The notes under the pieces: model-generated
Seen by the model: the letters and a program-made list of their open reading frames with translations, nothing else
Databases searched by the model: none
What the model was told of the DNA's origin: nothing
NCBI GenBank assembly: GCA_947525975.1
Contig: CANNVE010000028.1
Location: forward strand, 1 to 33,624
Source: an uncultured Muribaculaceae bacterium
Lineage (GTDB): Bacteria; Bacteroidota; Bacteroidia; Bacteroidales; Muribaculaceae
Reading direction: 5' to 3'
DNA length: 33,624 nucleotides
Translations under genes and position numbers: made by a program
Shown here: positions 1-7,811 of the stretch, in pieces
How the letters are laid out: every line of letters begins with the position of its first letter
Numbering within the stretch: the stretch's first letter is position 1

Positions 1-1292
1 GAAAGGCTGTGATTCAGGCGACCAACGACGGTGATGTTCGTGTCCTGTTCGGCTCTACCTCAATGCTTGGCACCGGAGTCAACGCCCAGAAAAGGTGTGT
101 CACGATTCATCATACCGATACACCTTGGCGCCCAAGTGATCTGGAACAGCGCAACGGTCGAGGAGTCCGTGCAGGCAACGAGATTGCCAAACTATATGCC
201 GACAACAAAGTGGATGTAATCATCTATGCAGTAGAGAAATCGCTGGACTCATACAAGTTCAATCTTCTCCATTGTAAGGCCACTTTCATTGCGCAGTTGA
301 AATCCGGAGCGCTCGGAGCGAGAACCATTGACGAAGGTGCTATGGATGAGAAATCAGGCATGAATTTCTCCGAGTATATGGCTATCCTCTCCGGCAATAC
401 AGACCTGTTGGATAAAGCCAAGTTGGAGAAACGCATCGCGTCACTGGAGAGTGAGCGTAAATCCTTTGGAAAGGGCCGTGCTGATGCCGAGTTCCGTCTG
501 AGTACCATTACCCATGATATTCAGAACAACGAGGCGGCTATGGAGCGGATGAAGGCGGACTATGAAAAATATTCTGCCGTAGTCCAACGAGATAAAGACG
601 GTAATCCGGTCAATAATCTCACCGTAGATGGCTGCAAATTCAAGGATGAGCAGAATATGGGAGTCCACCTGCAAGGACTGGCGCAGCGTACTGACACCCA
701 CGGCCAATATGTCCGTGTCGGCGAAGTATATGGCTTCCCAATCTCCATTATATCAGAGCATACCCTGATTGATGGCAGGGAGGGCGTGCAGAACCGCTTT
801 GTTGTCGAAGGCTCATACAAATACAAGTACAACAACGGCTTCATCGCCATGAGCGACACCCACGCCGCCTGTATGAACTTCGTCAATGCCTTAGAGAAAA
901 TCCCCGGCATAGTTGAGCAATACGAGGAACGCACTGCAAAACTCAAAGCCGATGTTCCAATCTTGGAAGGCATTGTGGCAAAGCAATGGGGCAAGGAGGA
1001 AGAGTTGAAGCAACTCAAATCCGAACTCGTAGCCCTCGACCGCAAGATAACAGCGGAACTGAAGCCGAGCGACGCAGAGGAAGCCGCCCGTGCCAAAGTA
1101 GTCACGCCGACAAAAGGCAATGGAGAGCCACTCGATGAACCTGCACCGTCGCACACCCCTGACACCAAGAAGTCAATGGTTGCGGAGCCAACGGTTTCTT
1201 ATCCCGATAAAGGACAACAAAGTCCCCGGATAGTGGCCTCTGCACCAGTATTTACCCCAAACAGTGGTTTTCGCGCCCATCCTAAGTTCTGA
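1..1292 (+). CDS. C-terminal part of a large mobile-element helicase/methylase-type protein (5' end outside window)
   Basis: The reading frame is open at the left edge, so only the last ~430 residues are present; the GTG at 9 is an internal valine codon, not a start. The visible part begins inside a superfamily 2 helicase C-terminal lobe: GSTSMLGTGVNAQ fits motif V and QRNGRGVRAGN fits motif VI with its arginine finger. A long charged, probably coiled-coil stretch follows (LEKRIASLESERKSF onward), then a low-complexity tail rich in Pro, Ser and Thr ending FRAHPKF. Bacteroidales conjugative and mobilizable elements commonly carry proteins of about 2000 residues with an N-6 DNA methylase domain, SNF2/DEAD-like helicase lobes and a similar tail; I infer that family. 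The methylase part, if any, lies upstream. A likely role in element DNA processing or defence evasion is inference only. Confidence 0.8.
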   Translation, partial: KAVIQATNDGDVRVLFGSTSMLGTGVNAQKRCVTIHHTDTPWRPSDLEQRNGRGVRAGNEIAKLYADNKVDVIIYAVEKSLDSYKFNLLHCKATFIAQLKSGALGARTIDEGAMDEKSGMNFSEYMAILSGNTDLLDKAKLEKRIASLESERKSFGKGRADAEFRLSTITHDIQNNEAAMERMKADYEKYSAVVQRDKDGNPVNNLTVDGCKFKDEQNMGVHLQGLAQRTDTHGQYVRVGEVYGFPISIISEHTLIDGREGVQNRFVVEGSYKYKYNNGFIAMSDTHAACMNFVNALEKIPGIVEQYEERTAKLKADVPILEGIVAKQWGKEEELKQLKSELVALDRKITAELKPSDAEEAARAKVVTPTKGNGEPLDEPAPSHTPDTKKSMVAEPTVSYPDKGQQSPRIVASAPVFTPNSGFRAHPKF

Positions 1293-1401
1293 ATAAGCAT
1301 AGATTATCAGACGATTACACGATTTACCATCCCATTTTAGGCTATTTGTAATTTTTATTTTGCTTGATACCAACAAGATACAACTTTGTAGTGGCCTATA
1401 T

Positions 1402-1426
1402 TGGGATAGTCCACAATAGTATCCCA
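1402..1426. promoter_or_regulatory. Inverted repeat, possible operator upstream of the 1481 gene
   Basis: TGGGATA at 1402-1408 and TATCCCA at 1420-1426 are perfect 7-base inverted copies with 11 bases between, so their centres are 18 bases apart. They lie about 20 bases upstream of the -7-like box at 1447. This looks like a dimeric repressor site; the small DNA-binding-like protein encoded at 1481 would be a natural ligand, but that is inference. Confidence 0.3.
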
Positions 1427-1446
1427 CCGGCCGGTTGAAGTCGCCG

Positions 1447-1454
1447 TAATTTTG
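1447..1454 (+). promoter_or_regulatory. Bacteroidetes -7 box for the 1481-3329 unit
   Basis: TAATTTTG matches the Bacteroidetes -7 consensus TAnnTTTG and lies 26 bases before the ATG at 1481. No TTTG is seen about 20 bases upstream, so the promoter may be weak or activator dependent. Confidence 0.4.
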
Positions 1455-1480
1455 CATCGTAAACATAACACAACGACAAA

Positions 1481-1858
1481 ATGAAGAAAATAGAAATCGA
1501 CTACAACGATGTGGGTACATTCCCCAAATTTTCGAGGGTTGTGATTCGGATTCTGCTTGAAATGCTCAAGTGCATGATGAAGAAGAAAGAACCTCCGATA
1601 CTCACACTGAACGGACACGCGGTGTTTCTGACTGAACACATAATGAAGCTTCTTGGCATCAGTGTCCGCAAGGTGAGGCAACTCCGGTCTGATGATGAGA
1701 TTGAGTACATGATCAACGAAGATGGTACCGGTATCTTTCATCTCGACACCCATGTGCAGGAATATATCGACCGCACATTTGTCAGTTCCCGCACCCCGGA
1801 GGGAGAACGCCGCAAGCGTCTCCGCAATGATAGATTCAATAACCTCGACACTGACTAA
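1481..1858 (+). CDS. Small putative helix-turn-helix protein of the mobile element
   Basis: A 125-residue protein of no family I can name with certainty. Residues ~45-95 (ILTLNGHAVFLTEHIMKLLG, then SVRKVRQLR) have the layout of an excisionase/MerR-like winged helix: a helix-turn-helix, a short wing, then a sentence of residues (GTGIFHLDTHVQEYI) like the 'read a value, then helix' end of HTH_17 domains. The N terminus is rich in Lys and Met, the C terminus in Arg (TPEGERRKRLRNDRF). It opens a two-gene unit with the DUF3945 gene 28 bases downstream, preceded by a -7 box and a perfect inverted repeat. A DNA-binding or regulatory job is inferred from this layout; a hypothetical protein is the safe call. 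Confidence 0.6.
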   Translation: MKKIEIDYNDVGTFPKFSRVVIRILLEMLKCMMKKKEPPILTLNGHAVFLTEHIMKLLGISVRKVRQLRSDDEIEYMINEDGTGIFHLDTHVQEYIDRTFVSSRTPEGERRKRLRNDRFNNLDTD

Positions 1859-1886
1859 GGTGTCATTATCCCCCCAATAACTGTTT

Positions 1887-3329
1887 ATGGAAAATATCCA
1901 AGAACAACCCGAAGTGCTGATTGCCCGTAATAACGAGACGGGACAGGTAGGAGCAGTCGTAGGACAGAATCCTGACGGCACTCCCCGGATGGCTGACGCT
2001 AAGACAGCCAAGTTGAGCGACCTCGTTAAGTTCAACAAACACCAGAACCCTCTTGAAGCCTTCATGTCGAATTTCCTCCGACAGGCCAAGAACCCATCGC
2101 TTTTCGGATTTTTCAAAATCCCGGCAGACCAGTTCGACAAAATCGGCCCCGCGATGTCCGACATGCTCCAAGACCCTGTTGCTAATGCTGATTTGCTGAA
2201 ACCGTTCAAGGTGGATGTGAACGCAACCGCACAGACGCAGGAACAGACTGCACAGCAGGAGCAGAAACCGGCTACAGGTATCAAGTTGGCTCCCGTCAAT
2301 CCCGACAATATCGACTGGGCCACAATTGAGAAGCAGTGGGGCATCAATCGTGAGACTCTCGAACAGTCAGGTGCACTACAGCAGATGGTCTATAACCGCA
2401 AGTCGCCGCAGACTTTCACGCTTCATCCCAACTTCGCCGGTGAGCAGTTTGAAGTTGATGCACGCCTCTCGTTCAAGCAAATGCCTGATGGCAGCTTCAC
2501 CCTCGCGCCTCACTTCATCAAGAATGAGCCTCAGCTCGATGTGCCCTTCAAAGGGTATGAATTTACCAAAGAAGACAAGGAACAGCTTCTGAAAACCGGC
2601 AACCTTGGCAAGGCGGTTGACCTCACCGACCCCAAGACCGGGGAGGTTAAGAAGTCACTCGTCAGCATCGACCGCCTTACCAACGAGGTGGAGTCAGTTC
2701 CGGTGGATAAGGTTTACATCAAGAACCATATCGGCAAGACCGAGCTGTCGATGAAGGAAATAGGCATCCTTAAAGATGGCGGTGTGGTCCACGGCAAGGA
2801 AATCGAGCTGAACAATGGACGCAAGTTCACCAGCGACCTGCAATACAACGCCGACAAGCGCGATGTGGAGTTCGTCCGCACTCAGTCGCTAAAACAGGAG
2901 CAGCCCGGTGACAACACTCAGAAAGAGCAGCGCAATACATGGGTTGATGCTGAGGGTAATCCCAGACGCATCACCAAGTGGAAAGACGCTCATTTCTCTG
3001 AACAGCAGATTGCCGATTATATAGCCGGCAAGAAGATTGAGGTCGCCAATATCACCGACAAGAAAGGTCAGCCATGCACAGTATATCTCCAGTTCGACAA
3101 GGAGAAGCAGCGTCCGGTTACTGAATACAAATACACCGACAATAAAACCGACAATAAAAAGGTGGTCGGTGTGGCCAACGAGAGTGCCACTCAGTATGCC
3201 GTGAACAATCAGGGCAAGACCAACGAGGCTACGAAAAACATCACCGACCCGATTCAGAAGGGTCAGACGGCTCCCAAGAACGAGCAGCAGAAGGCTCAGC
3301 AGAAAAAGCCGAAAGGACCGAAAATTTAA
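1887..3329 (+). CDS. DUF4099/DUF3945 domain protein of mobile element
   Basis: A 480-residue, hydrophilic, Gln- and Lys-rich protein without signal peptide or membrane segment. Residues ~140-185 (IDWATIEKQWGI, then LEQSGALQQMVYNRKSPQTF) match the DUF4099 pattern. Two DUF3945-like units follow: one around FKGYEFTKEDKEQLLKTGNL with its 'tolerates substitution' strand pairs to ~300, and a second around WKDAHFSEQQIADYIAGK to ~420. The tail is a Gln/Lys stretch ending KKPKGPKI. Such proteins are found again and again in Bacteroidales integrative elements between the topoisomerase and the methylase/helicase genes; their biochemical role is not established. It closes the unit started at 1481, since a strong terminator follows at 3382. 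The ATG at 1887 follows an A-rich leader. Confidence 0.85.
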   Translation: MENIQEQPEVLIARNNETGQVGAVVGQNPDGTPRMADAKTAKLSDLVKFNKHQNPLEAFMSNFLRQAKNPSLFGFFKIPADQFDKIGPAMSDMLQDPVANADLLKPFKVDVNATAQTQEQTAQQEQKPATGIKLAPVNPDNIDWATIEKQWGINRETLEQSGALQQMVYNRKSPQTFTLHPNFAGEQFEVDARLSFKQMPDGSFTLAPHFIKNEPQLDVPFKGYEFTKEDKEQLLKTGNLGKAVDLTDPKTGEVKKSLVSIDRLTNEVESVPVDKVYIKNHIGKTELSMKEIGILKDGGVVHGKEIELNNGRKFTSDLQYNADKRDVEFVRTQSLKQEQPGDNTQKEQRNTWVDAEGNPRRITKWKDAHFSEQQIADYIAGKKIEVANITDKKGQPCTVYLQFDKEKQRPVTEYKYTDNKTDNKKVVGVANESATQYAVNNQGKTNEATKNITDPIQKGQTAPKNEQQKAQQKKPKGPKI

Positions 3330-3381
3330 TCCCCATCTGACATAATTCCCTGCCATTTTTTAATGGTGTTCCTCTTCACCC

Positions 3382-3414
3382 GCGTGGGGAGGCAGGTCCT
3401 CCCCACGCTTTTTT
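3382..3414 (+). terminator. Rho-independent terminator after the DUF3945 gene
   Basis: An 11-base perfect stem, GCGTGGGGAGG (3382-3392) with CCTCCCCACGC (3398-3408), a 5-base loop, then six T. It ends the 1481-3329 unit and separates it from the topoisomerase unit that starts at 3469. Confidence 0.9.
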
Positions 3415-3468
3415 AAAACCTCTCCCGAATAAATAAACCCTTTTATAACAATTAAATAAGCAAAAATT

Positions 3469-5433
3469 ATGAATCTCGTAATAGCAACCTCCAACACCAT
3501 CGCGTTCTCCATCTCCCGTACTCTTAACTGCACTGACCGCAACCCCGACGGTGCGTTCACCAACGACACCGGCAGCATCGTCATCACCGCCGTTGATCCG
3601 GAACTCATTGCTCCGCTCCCTCTCCAGAGCTACACCGACGGCAGCGACTTCGTAAAGACGCTCCCGTTCTTCCCTGAAAAACTTAAATACGGTATCCGCA
3701 AGACAGTAGTGGACGGAAAGATGAAGATTTCGGCAGAGGATAAACTCGCCGTCGAAAATCTACTCGCACACATCACCAAAGCTGACGAGGTTATTTTCGC
3801 CTCAGATGGTGGCAGCGAGGCTCAGGCACTCTTTGCTATCGTATGCCAGTGGGCGAAGGTCGGAGTCAAGATAGGCCGCATGTGGCTCACCGCACTCAAC
3901 CACAAGGCTGTCAGCAACGCATATCGTCACCGTCACAATGGCCGTCATGTAACCCGTATCGCCCGTGCCGGAATGGTACAGTTGGGGATGGACTTCCTGC
4001 ACAACACCAATGTGGAACAGGCTTTCGCTCAGGCATACGGCAAAGGAACTTTCAATCTCGGTCGCCCCGACACGGCTCTCCTTTGGACGATCAACAATAT
4101 GATTGATAGCCGCAAGAAAGCAGTAGCCGGTACTCCCAAACAGACCGTTAGTTTGACTTGCACCTACGAAGGTCAGTCATTCATCCTCGCACCGACTGAG
4201 GTCTGGAGCAACCGTGAAATCGCAGAAGGACATTATTATTTTCTGAAAGAAGAGGTTGGCACACCTATCCATGCAACAATTATTGATGTGGAGGACAGGA
4301 TCGAGCGTTCGGAGCCATGCTACTCACTCGCCACACTTCAAGTGGATGCAATCGCCAAACTTGGTATGTTGCCGGGTAAGGTGGAGGCCGTTGCCACCGC
4401 ACTGTTCGAGAAAGGCTATATCTCATCGCACAGAACCTCAACGCCCAATCTGCCTGAGCGTCTTCGCCGCCAAATTGAACGCCGCTATCCCACGGCGAAG
4501 CAATTCGACTTCGTGCCGGACTCGCAGATTCCTTACTGTCACGGTATTGTCGTCACTGAGCGCACACCCATGTTCCTGAGCCATGATGAGGAGCGTCTCT
4601 ACTCTCTTATTAAGGAGCGTATGGAAACGGCACTCGATACACCAATACGCTACACGGAGGTTGCGGTTGAGGTGGAAGCCGGCGGTCTCAAACTCTACGG
4701 AAGTATCAATCTCCCTTATGGAACACGGCCCGAAGATGACATTATCTTTGTCACTCCCACCGGAGCAAGCATACTTGGTTTCTCAGCGAAGAAGCCCGGT
4801 CCACTCAAAGCCGACAACTTCCTTGAGGGCATATACGAGGTAATGGGCATCAACGCCCCCGGTCGTAAGTTGCCTCTTGACGGCATCCACGATATGGGTC
4901 TTGCCCTCCAGCGTCTGATTGACAATGGTTTTGTTAAGGAGCTGTTCGGCGAACTGGAAGTGACTGGCAAAGGTCGTCTGCTGGTCAAGCACACCGAGGA
5001 ACTGGAACTCTCCGACTTGGGTACGCTCATGTCACAGATTCAGGAGGTTGACGATCTCGCCGACAGCACAATCGGCACAAAGGGAACAATGAATGCCTAT
5101 ATGGATTGGATTTACAACCAGATTCGTCCTCTTGTCGCCAACACTTGGCTCTATGCCAACAAGCCCACTGAGTTCAAATGTCCCAAATGCGGCGCCCCGA
5201 TGACATCATTCCCGGCGGTCGTGGTCTGCGACCAATGCGACTTCACCGTGCCGAAATTCTTCAAGGGCTATGAACTGACAGAAACAGACATTCGCCAGTT
5301 GCTCACCTACGGCTACACCTCTCCAATCTACGGCTTCATCGGCAACCAAGGCCGCAAATTCTGCGATGCCCTCGTGCTTGATGCCAAGTTCCGTGTGACC
5401 TTCGCCGCCAAAGCCGCTAAGATTTATTCATGA
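3469..5433 (+). CDS. Type IA topoisomerase (TopB/Exc-like) homologue lacking the catalytic tyrosine
   Basis: A 654-residue protein that follows the topoisomerase III layout end to end. The N-terminal Toprim fold starts MNLVIATSNTIAFSISRTL where active enzymes have a KLVIAEKPSVA-type sequence, so the conserved Glu and Lys are gone. SDGGSEAQ (D113, G115, E117) replaces D-A-G-R-E-G-E. NLGRPDTALL replaces SVGRVQTPTL. Around residues 316-326, GYISSHRTSTP stands where the family has ITYPRTD: the catalytic Tyr position is Ser320, with Arg322 kept. A zinc ribbon follows (C571, C574, C587, C590). In CTnDOT the related Exc protein helps excision, and as I recall its topoisomerase activity is dispensable for that. 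This copy therefore looks like a structural pseudoenzyme kept for excision or replication. It overlaps the next gene by ATGA. Identity as a homologue is firm; loss of activity is inferred from the residues. Confidence 0.8.
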   Translation: MNLVIATSNTIAFSISRTLNCTDRNPDGAFTNDTGSIVITAVDPELIAPLPLQSYTDGSDFVKTLPFFPEKLKYGIRKTVVDGKMKISAEDKLAVENLLAHITKADEVIFASDGGSEAQALFAIVCQWAKVGVKIGRMWLTALNHKAVSNAYRHRHNGRHVTRIARAGMVQLGMDFLHNTNVEQAFAQAYGKGTFNLGRPDTALLWTINNMIDSRKKAVAGTPKQTVSLTCTYEGQSFILAPTEVWSNREIAEGHYYFLKEEVGTPIHATIIDVEDRIERSEPCYSLATLQVDAIAKLGMLPGKVEAVATALFEKGYISSHRTSTPNLPERLRRQIERRYPTAKQFDFVPDSQIPYCHGIVVTERTPMFLSHDEERLYSLIKERMETALDTPIRYTEVAVEVEAGGLKLYGSINLPYGTRPEDDIIFVTPTGASILGFSAKKPGPLKADNFLEGIYEVMGINAPGRKLPLDGIHDMGLALQRLIDNGFVKELFGELEVTGKGRLLVKHTEELELSDLGTLMSQIQEVDDLADSTIGTKGTMNAYMDWIYNQIRPLVANTWLYANKPTEFKCPKCGAPMTSFPAVVVCDQCDFTVPKFFKGYELTETDIRQLLTYGYTSPIYGFIGNQGRKFCDALVLDAKFRVTFAAKAAKIYS

Positions 5434-5717
5434 GGACTGTGGAAATTGATGAGGAGGTTCTCGAAGCGATGTTTGAGAATATTGAATATCTTCATGGCCT
5501 TGTCAATTCAGTTCTGCAACTGCTCAATGCGAAGAAGCCTGATGAATGGCTCACAACCAAAGAGACAGCAAAGATTCTTCGCATAAGCATTTCAACGCTC
5601 CTTAATCTGAGAGTTTATGGTAAGATACCGTTCTCTCAGATTGACGGAAGGATAATGTATTTGGCCGGGGACGTGGCAAAATACCTCCTAAAACAGAAAG
5701 TTGCGCAACCTGAATGA
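5430..5717 (+). CDS. Small excisionase-like helix-turn-helix protein 1
   Basis: A 95-residue protein whose C-terminal half is a clear HTH_17 (excisionase/MerR-like winged helix): WLTTKETAKILRISISTLLN as the helix-turn-helix, LRVYGKIPFSQIDGRIMYLAGD as wing, then a closing helix AKYLLKQ. The N-terminal ~40 residues (acidic, with FENIEYLHGLVNSVLQLLNAK) probably form a dimerising helix. It starts inside the stop of the topoisomerase gene (ATGA overlap) and overlaps the next small gene in the same way, so the three are translated together. In CTnDOT-like elements two such proteins (Xis2c, Xis2d) act as recombination directionality factors beside Exc; I infer the same role here. No membrane or enzymatic feature is seen. 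Confidence 0.8.
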   Translation: MRTVEIDEEVLEAMFENIEYLHGLVNSVLQLLNAKKPDEWLTTKETAKILRISISTLLNLRVYGKIPFSQIDGRIMYLAGDVAKYLLKQKVAQPE

Positions 5718-6010
5718 CAGAAGTAGTATATACAAAGCGGAATGAGCGGATAAAATTATTCTTCTCGCGGTGCAAGGAATTGAAGGAAGCACTCAGTCAT
5801 ATACAAGACAATTGGAGGCCAATATTGAACAATGACACATTCCTCACTGACGCAGAAGTGGCTGAGAAGCTCAGGGTATCAAGAAGAACACTACACGAAT
5901 ATCGCGACCACGGATTGATTCCGTATTATGCCATCGGTGGCAAATACATATATTCCGAACGTGACATAAGCAATGTTCTAATGGCCAACTACCGCAGCAT
6001 TGAAGATTAG
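5714..6010 (+). CDS. Small excisionase-like helix-turn-helix protein 2
   Basis: A 98-residue paralogue-like partner of the preceding gene. Residues ~42-90 form an HTH_17 winged helix: FLTDAEVAEKLRVSRRTLHE, then YRDHGLIPYYAIGGKYIYSE and a last helix ISNVLMANY. The first 40 residues carry a basic start (TKRNERIKLFFSRCKELKE) and a helical linker. It begins with an ATGA overlap at 5714 and is the last gene of the topoisomerase unit; a hairpin shared with the convergent integrase follows. Likely the second excisionase/directionality factor of the element, or a regulator of the integrase. Which of the two small proteins corresponds to which CTnDOT Xis cannot be told from sequence alone. Confidence 0.8.
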   Translation: MTEVVYTKRNERIKLFFSRCKELKEALSHIQDNWRPILNNDTFLTDAEVAEKLRVSRRTLHEYRDHGLIPYYAIGGKYIYSERDISNVLMANYRSIED

Positions 6011-6028
6011 ACATACAGATAAAATAAC

Positions 6029-6062
6029 AGAGGCGAGATTCCTTTTCGGGAGTCTCGCCTCT
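6029..6062. terminator. Bidirectional terminator between excision genes and integrase
   Basis: A perfect 10-base stem, AGAGGCGAGA (6029-6038) with TCTCGCCTCT (6053-6062), extended inward by TTCC/GGGAG pairing around a T-rich loop. On the minus strand it is followed by a T-rich tract (TGTTATTTT), so it should stop integrase transcripts; on the plus strand it ends the 3469-6010 unit. Confidence 0.8.
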
Positions 6063-6077
6063 ATTGCTGTTGGGAGG

Positions 6078-7340
6078 TTACGGGTTACATTTTCTTTTGC
6101 GGCCACCTTTCTTTGTGAAGACATCGCCGGCCATCGCTTCCCGTATGTTCTGCATATCCTCCAAGATTGAGGAGTCAAGGACGCGGGCATAGTGCTGGGT
6201 CATCTTGATACTTGTATGACCAAGCATCTTCGATACATTCTCGATGCGCACACCCTGCGAGAGGGTGACTGTAGCGTAGGTGTGACGGGCAACGTGGGTG
6301 GTGAGTGTTTTCTCTATACCGCACAAAGTGCCAATTTCCTTGAGGTAACGGTTCATCACCTGATTGCAGGGTACCGGAAGCAGTGTCCCTTTCTTCTCAG
6401 CTTTCTTGTTGCCATCATACTTTTTGAGGATGGCTTTTGGGATGTCAAGCAAGGGAATGTTCTGCACAACCTCCGTTTTCTGACGCGGTTTGCGTATCCA
6501 CATGTTGCCGTCATTGTCGGTTACTACATGCTCCTTACGCAGATTGGAGATGTCGATGAACGCCAATCCGGTGAATGCTGCCATGATGAACATGTCGCGC
6601 ACCACATCAAGTGCCCCTGTGAAGGGGTGTTCATATATAAGGTGCAATTCATGGAGCGACAGGAATGTCGGATCGGTCTGAACAGTCTTCACCTTGATCC
6701 CGGCGAATGGATTCTTGGTAATCCATTCGTTTGCGAGGGCGCGGTTGGTGATTTTCTTCACAGCCTTCATGTAACGTGCAACGGTGTTTTGCTGTTGCTC
6801 ACGGTCGATTTTGAGATACATCTCAAAGCCGTGTATGAAATCACGGTCAAGACTGGTAAGGGGGAGGTCGTCAGCCTCATACTTCTTCTTGATGTAGCGT
6901 TGGAGCAAACGAGTGACTGTCTCGTACTTCTTGATGGTTCCCAACTCGAAGTCTCGGCCCATAAGGGCACGACATTCCTGATTATGCTCATGGAATGTGC
7001 CTATAATCATACGCTCCACCTTCTTGTGCGGCCCGATGTTGAAGAATCGGTTGTAGAGTTCTGTTGCAGTGATAACGGAACCGTCCTGCTGCATCTCTTG
7101 GAAGAGTTGAAACATTCTAATCTCCGTGTCATCTATGAAGTTGTTGAGATCAAGTGCCTTCTTGGAGTTGCCTTTGGCTCGCTCCTTGGCTTGATTCCAG
7201 AGATTGGGCTCAATTGTCTTGCCCGTATTTGTCTCTATGCGAGTACCATTACAGATAATTCGCATGAAGATTGCCGCCTCTCCTGATTTCAGGAGTCTGC
7301 TTCTTTTGGCGAAAAACAGATTAAAATTTTCTTTCCTCAT
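6078..7340 (-). CDS. Tyrosine recombinase (integrase) of the mobile element
   Basis: A 420-residue site-specific recombinase. I take the ATG at 7340 (MRKENFNLFFAKRSRLL) rather than an upstream one at 7406, because the arm-binding domain of Bacteroidales integrases begins about there. Layout: arm-binding domain 1-~85, core-binding (SAM-like) domain ~110-205, catalytic domain ~225-400. Catalytic residues visible: Lys288 in the beta hairpin, H349-V-A-R352, H375 (KMLGHTS) and the nucleophile Y384 (TQHYARV). The first conserved Arg is replaced: FTGLAFIDI has Ala260, as in IntDOT-type integrases that also lack it. The C terminus is basic (KKGGRKRKCNP). It converges on the excision genes and is followed on its 5' side by a repeat array and a tRNA gene, which fits integration and excision of this element. 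Confidence 0.93.
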   Translation of the reverse strand: MRKENFNLFFAKRSRLLKSGEAAIFMRIICNGTRIETNTGKTIEPNLWNQAKERAKGNSKKALDLNNFIDDTEIRMFQLFQEMQQDGSVITATELYNRFFNIGPHKKVERMIIGTFHEHNQECRALMGRDFELGTIKKYETVTRLLQRYIKKKYEADDLPLTSLDRDFIHGFEMYLKIDREQQQNTVARYMKAVKKITNRALANEWITKNPFAGIKVKTVQTDPTFLSLHELHLIYEHPFTGALDVVRDMFIMAAFTGLAFIDISNLRKEHVVTDNDGNMWIRKPRQKTEVVQNIPLLDIPKAILKKYDGNKKAEKKGTLLPVPCNQVMNRYLKEIGTLCGIEKTLTTHVARHTYATVTLSQGVRIENVSKMLGHTSIKMTQHYARVLDSSILEDMQNIREAMAGDVFTKKGGRKRKCNP

Positions 7341-7443
7341 CTTATTCCAATGATTTTTGAGGGTTAAATCATTGAAAATTACGTACTCCCAAGGGCTGTA
7401 TTTCATTACTATATCAATCAGTATATTAGATAATTACACCACT

Positions 7444-7518
7444 TTTTGTGTGCAAGAATTCCTAAACATTAGTGTGCAAAACGCTCTGTACACTTTTGCA
7501 CACTCTTTGCACACAAAA
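7444..7518. repeat. Four-copy GTGTGCAA array in two nested inverted pairs
   Basis: Copies at 7448-7455 (+), 7472-7479 (+), 7496-7503 (-) and 7507-7514 (-). The outer pair is a perfect 12-base inverted repeat (TTTTGTGTGCAA at 7444-7455, TTGCACACAAAA at 7507-7518). The inner pair is a perfect 11-base one (AGTGTGCAAAA at 7471-7481, TTTTGCACACT at 7494-7504). Start-to-start spacings are 24, 24 and 11 bases. Placed in the integrase 5' leader, it resembles arm-type integrase sites, excisionase sites or an operator. Confidence 0.75.
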
Positions 7519-7603
7519 TGGATTCACGACCGATTGTAGCGCAGATGAAATTTCAGCTGAATTTGGAGCACAAAAAATTCAATGACCATACTTTTGTTAG
7601 TTG

Positions 7604-7611
7604 CAAAGATA
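7604..7611 (-). promoter_or_regulatory. Possible -7 box of the integrase promoter
   Basis: On the minus strand this reads TATCTTTG, a match to TAnnTTTG. No TTTG is seen about 20 bases upstream. A transcript from here would have a leader of about 250 bases that includes the GTGTGCAA array, and the box lies just inside the 8-base inverted pair CAATGACC/GGTCATTG. Confidence 0.35.
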
Positions 7612-7779
7612 GGTCATTGTCGATGATGGGTCGATACGTAAAATGCTGAGGAATAGTGAAGTAAGATTTATTTTCATGCCATTGCGACCGAGGAGAAGCC
7701 CCTGAGAGGGGTCGGCCACTGCTGGCACACCTATATCATTCACCGTTCTTCACCGCTCTTGGAAACCCCTAAACGCAAC

Positions 7780-7811
7780 AAAGCCTCGATTTTGCTGAAA
7801 ATCAAGGCTTT
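7780..7811 (-). terminator. Hairpin terminator downstream of the tRNA
   Basis: AAAGCCT (7780-7786) pairs with AGGCTTT (7805-7811) and GATTTT (7788-7793) with AAAATC (7798-7803), one mismatch between them and a GCTG loop. On the minus strand it follows the tRNA 3' end by about 25 bases. Confidence 0.6.

Noticed and set aside
560-1168. A 202-codon minus-strand frame inside the helicase gene
   Set aside because: Ser/Thr/Pro-rich antisense frame of a conserved helicase region with no recognisable domain.
1355-2347. A 330-codon minus-strand frame covering the 1481 and 1887 genes
   Set aside because: It runs antisense through two better-supported genes and the promoter between them, and its composition is not protein-like.
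6192-7286. A 364-codon open frame on the plus strand opposite the integrase
   Set aside because: It is fully antisense to the well-supported integrase gene, has Cys/His/Leu-rich composition typical of a shadow frame, and no family features.
7384-7398. Partial resemblance of CTCCCAAGGGCT to the tRNA 3' region as a second attachment site
   Set aside because: It needs gaps, is short, and lies upstream of the chosen integrase start on the same element end; chance is the simpler explanation.
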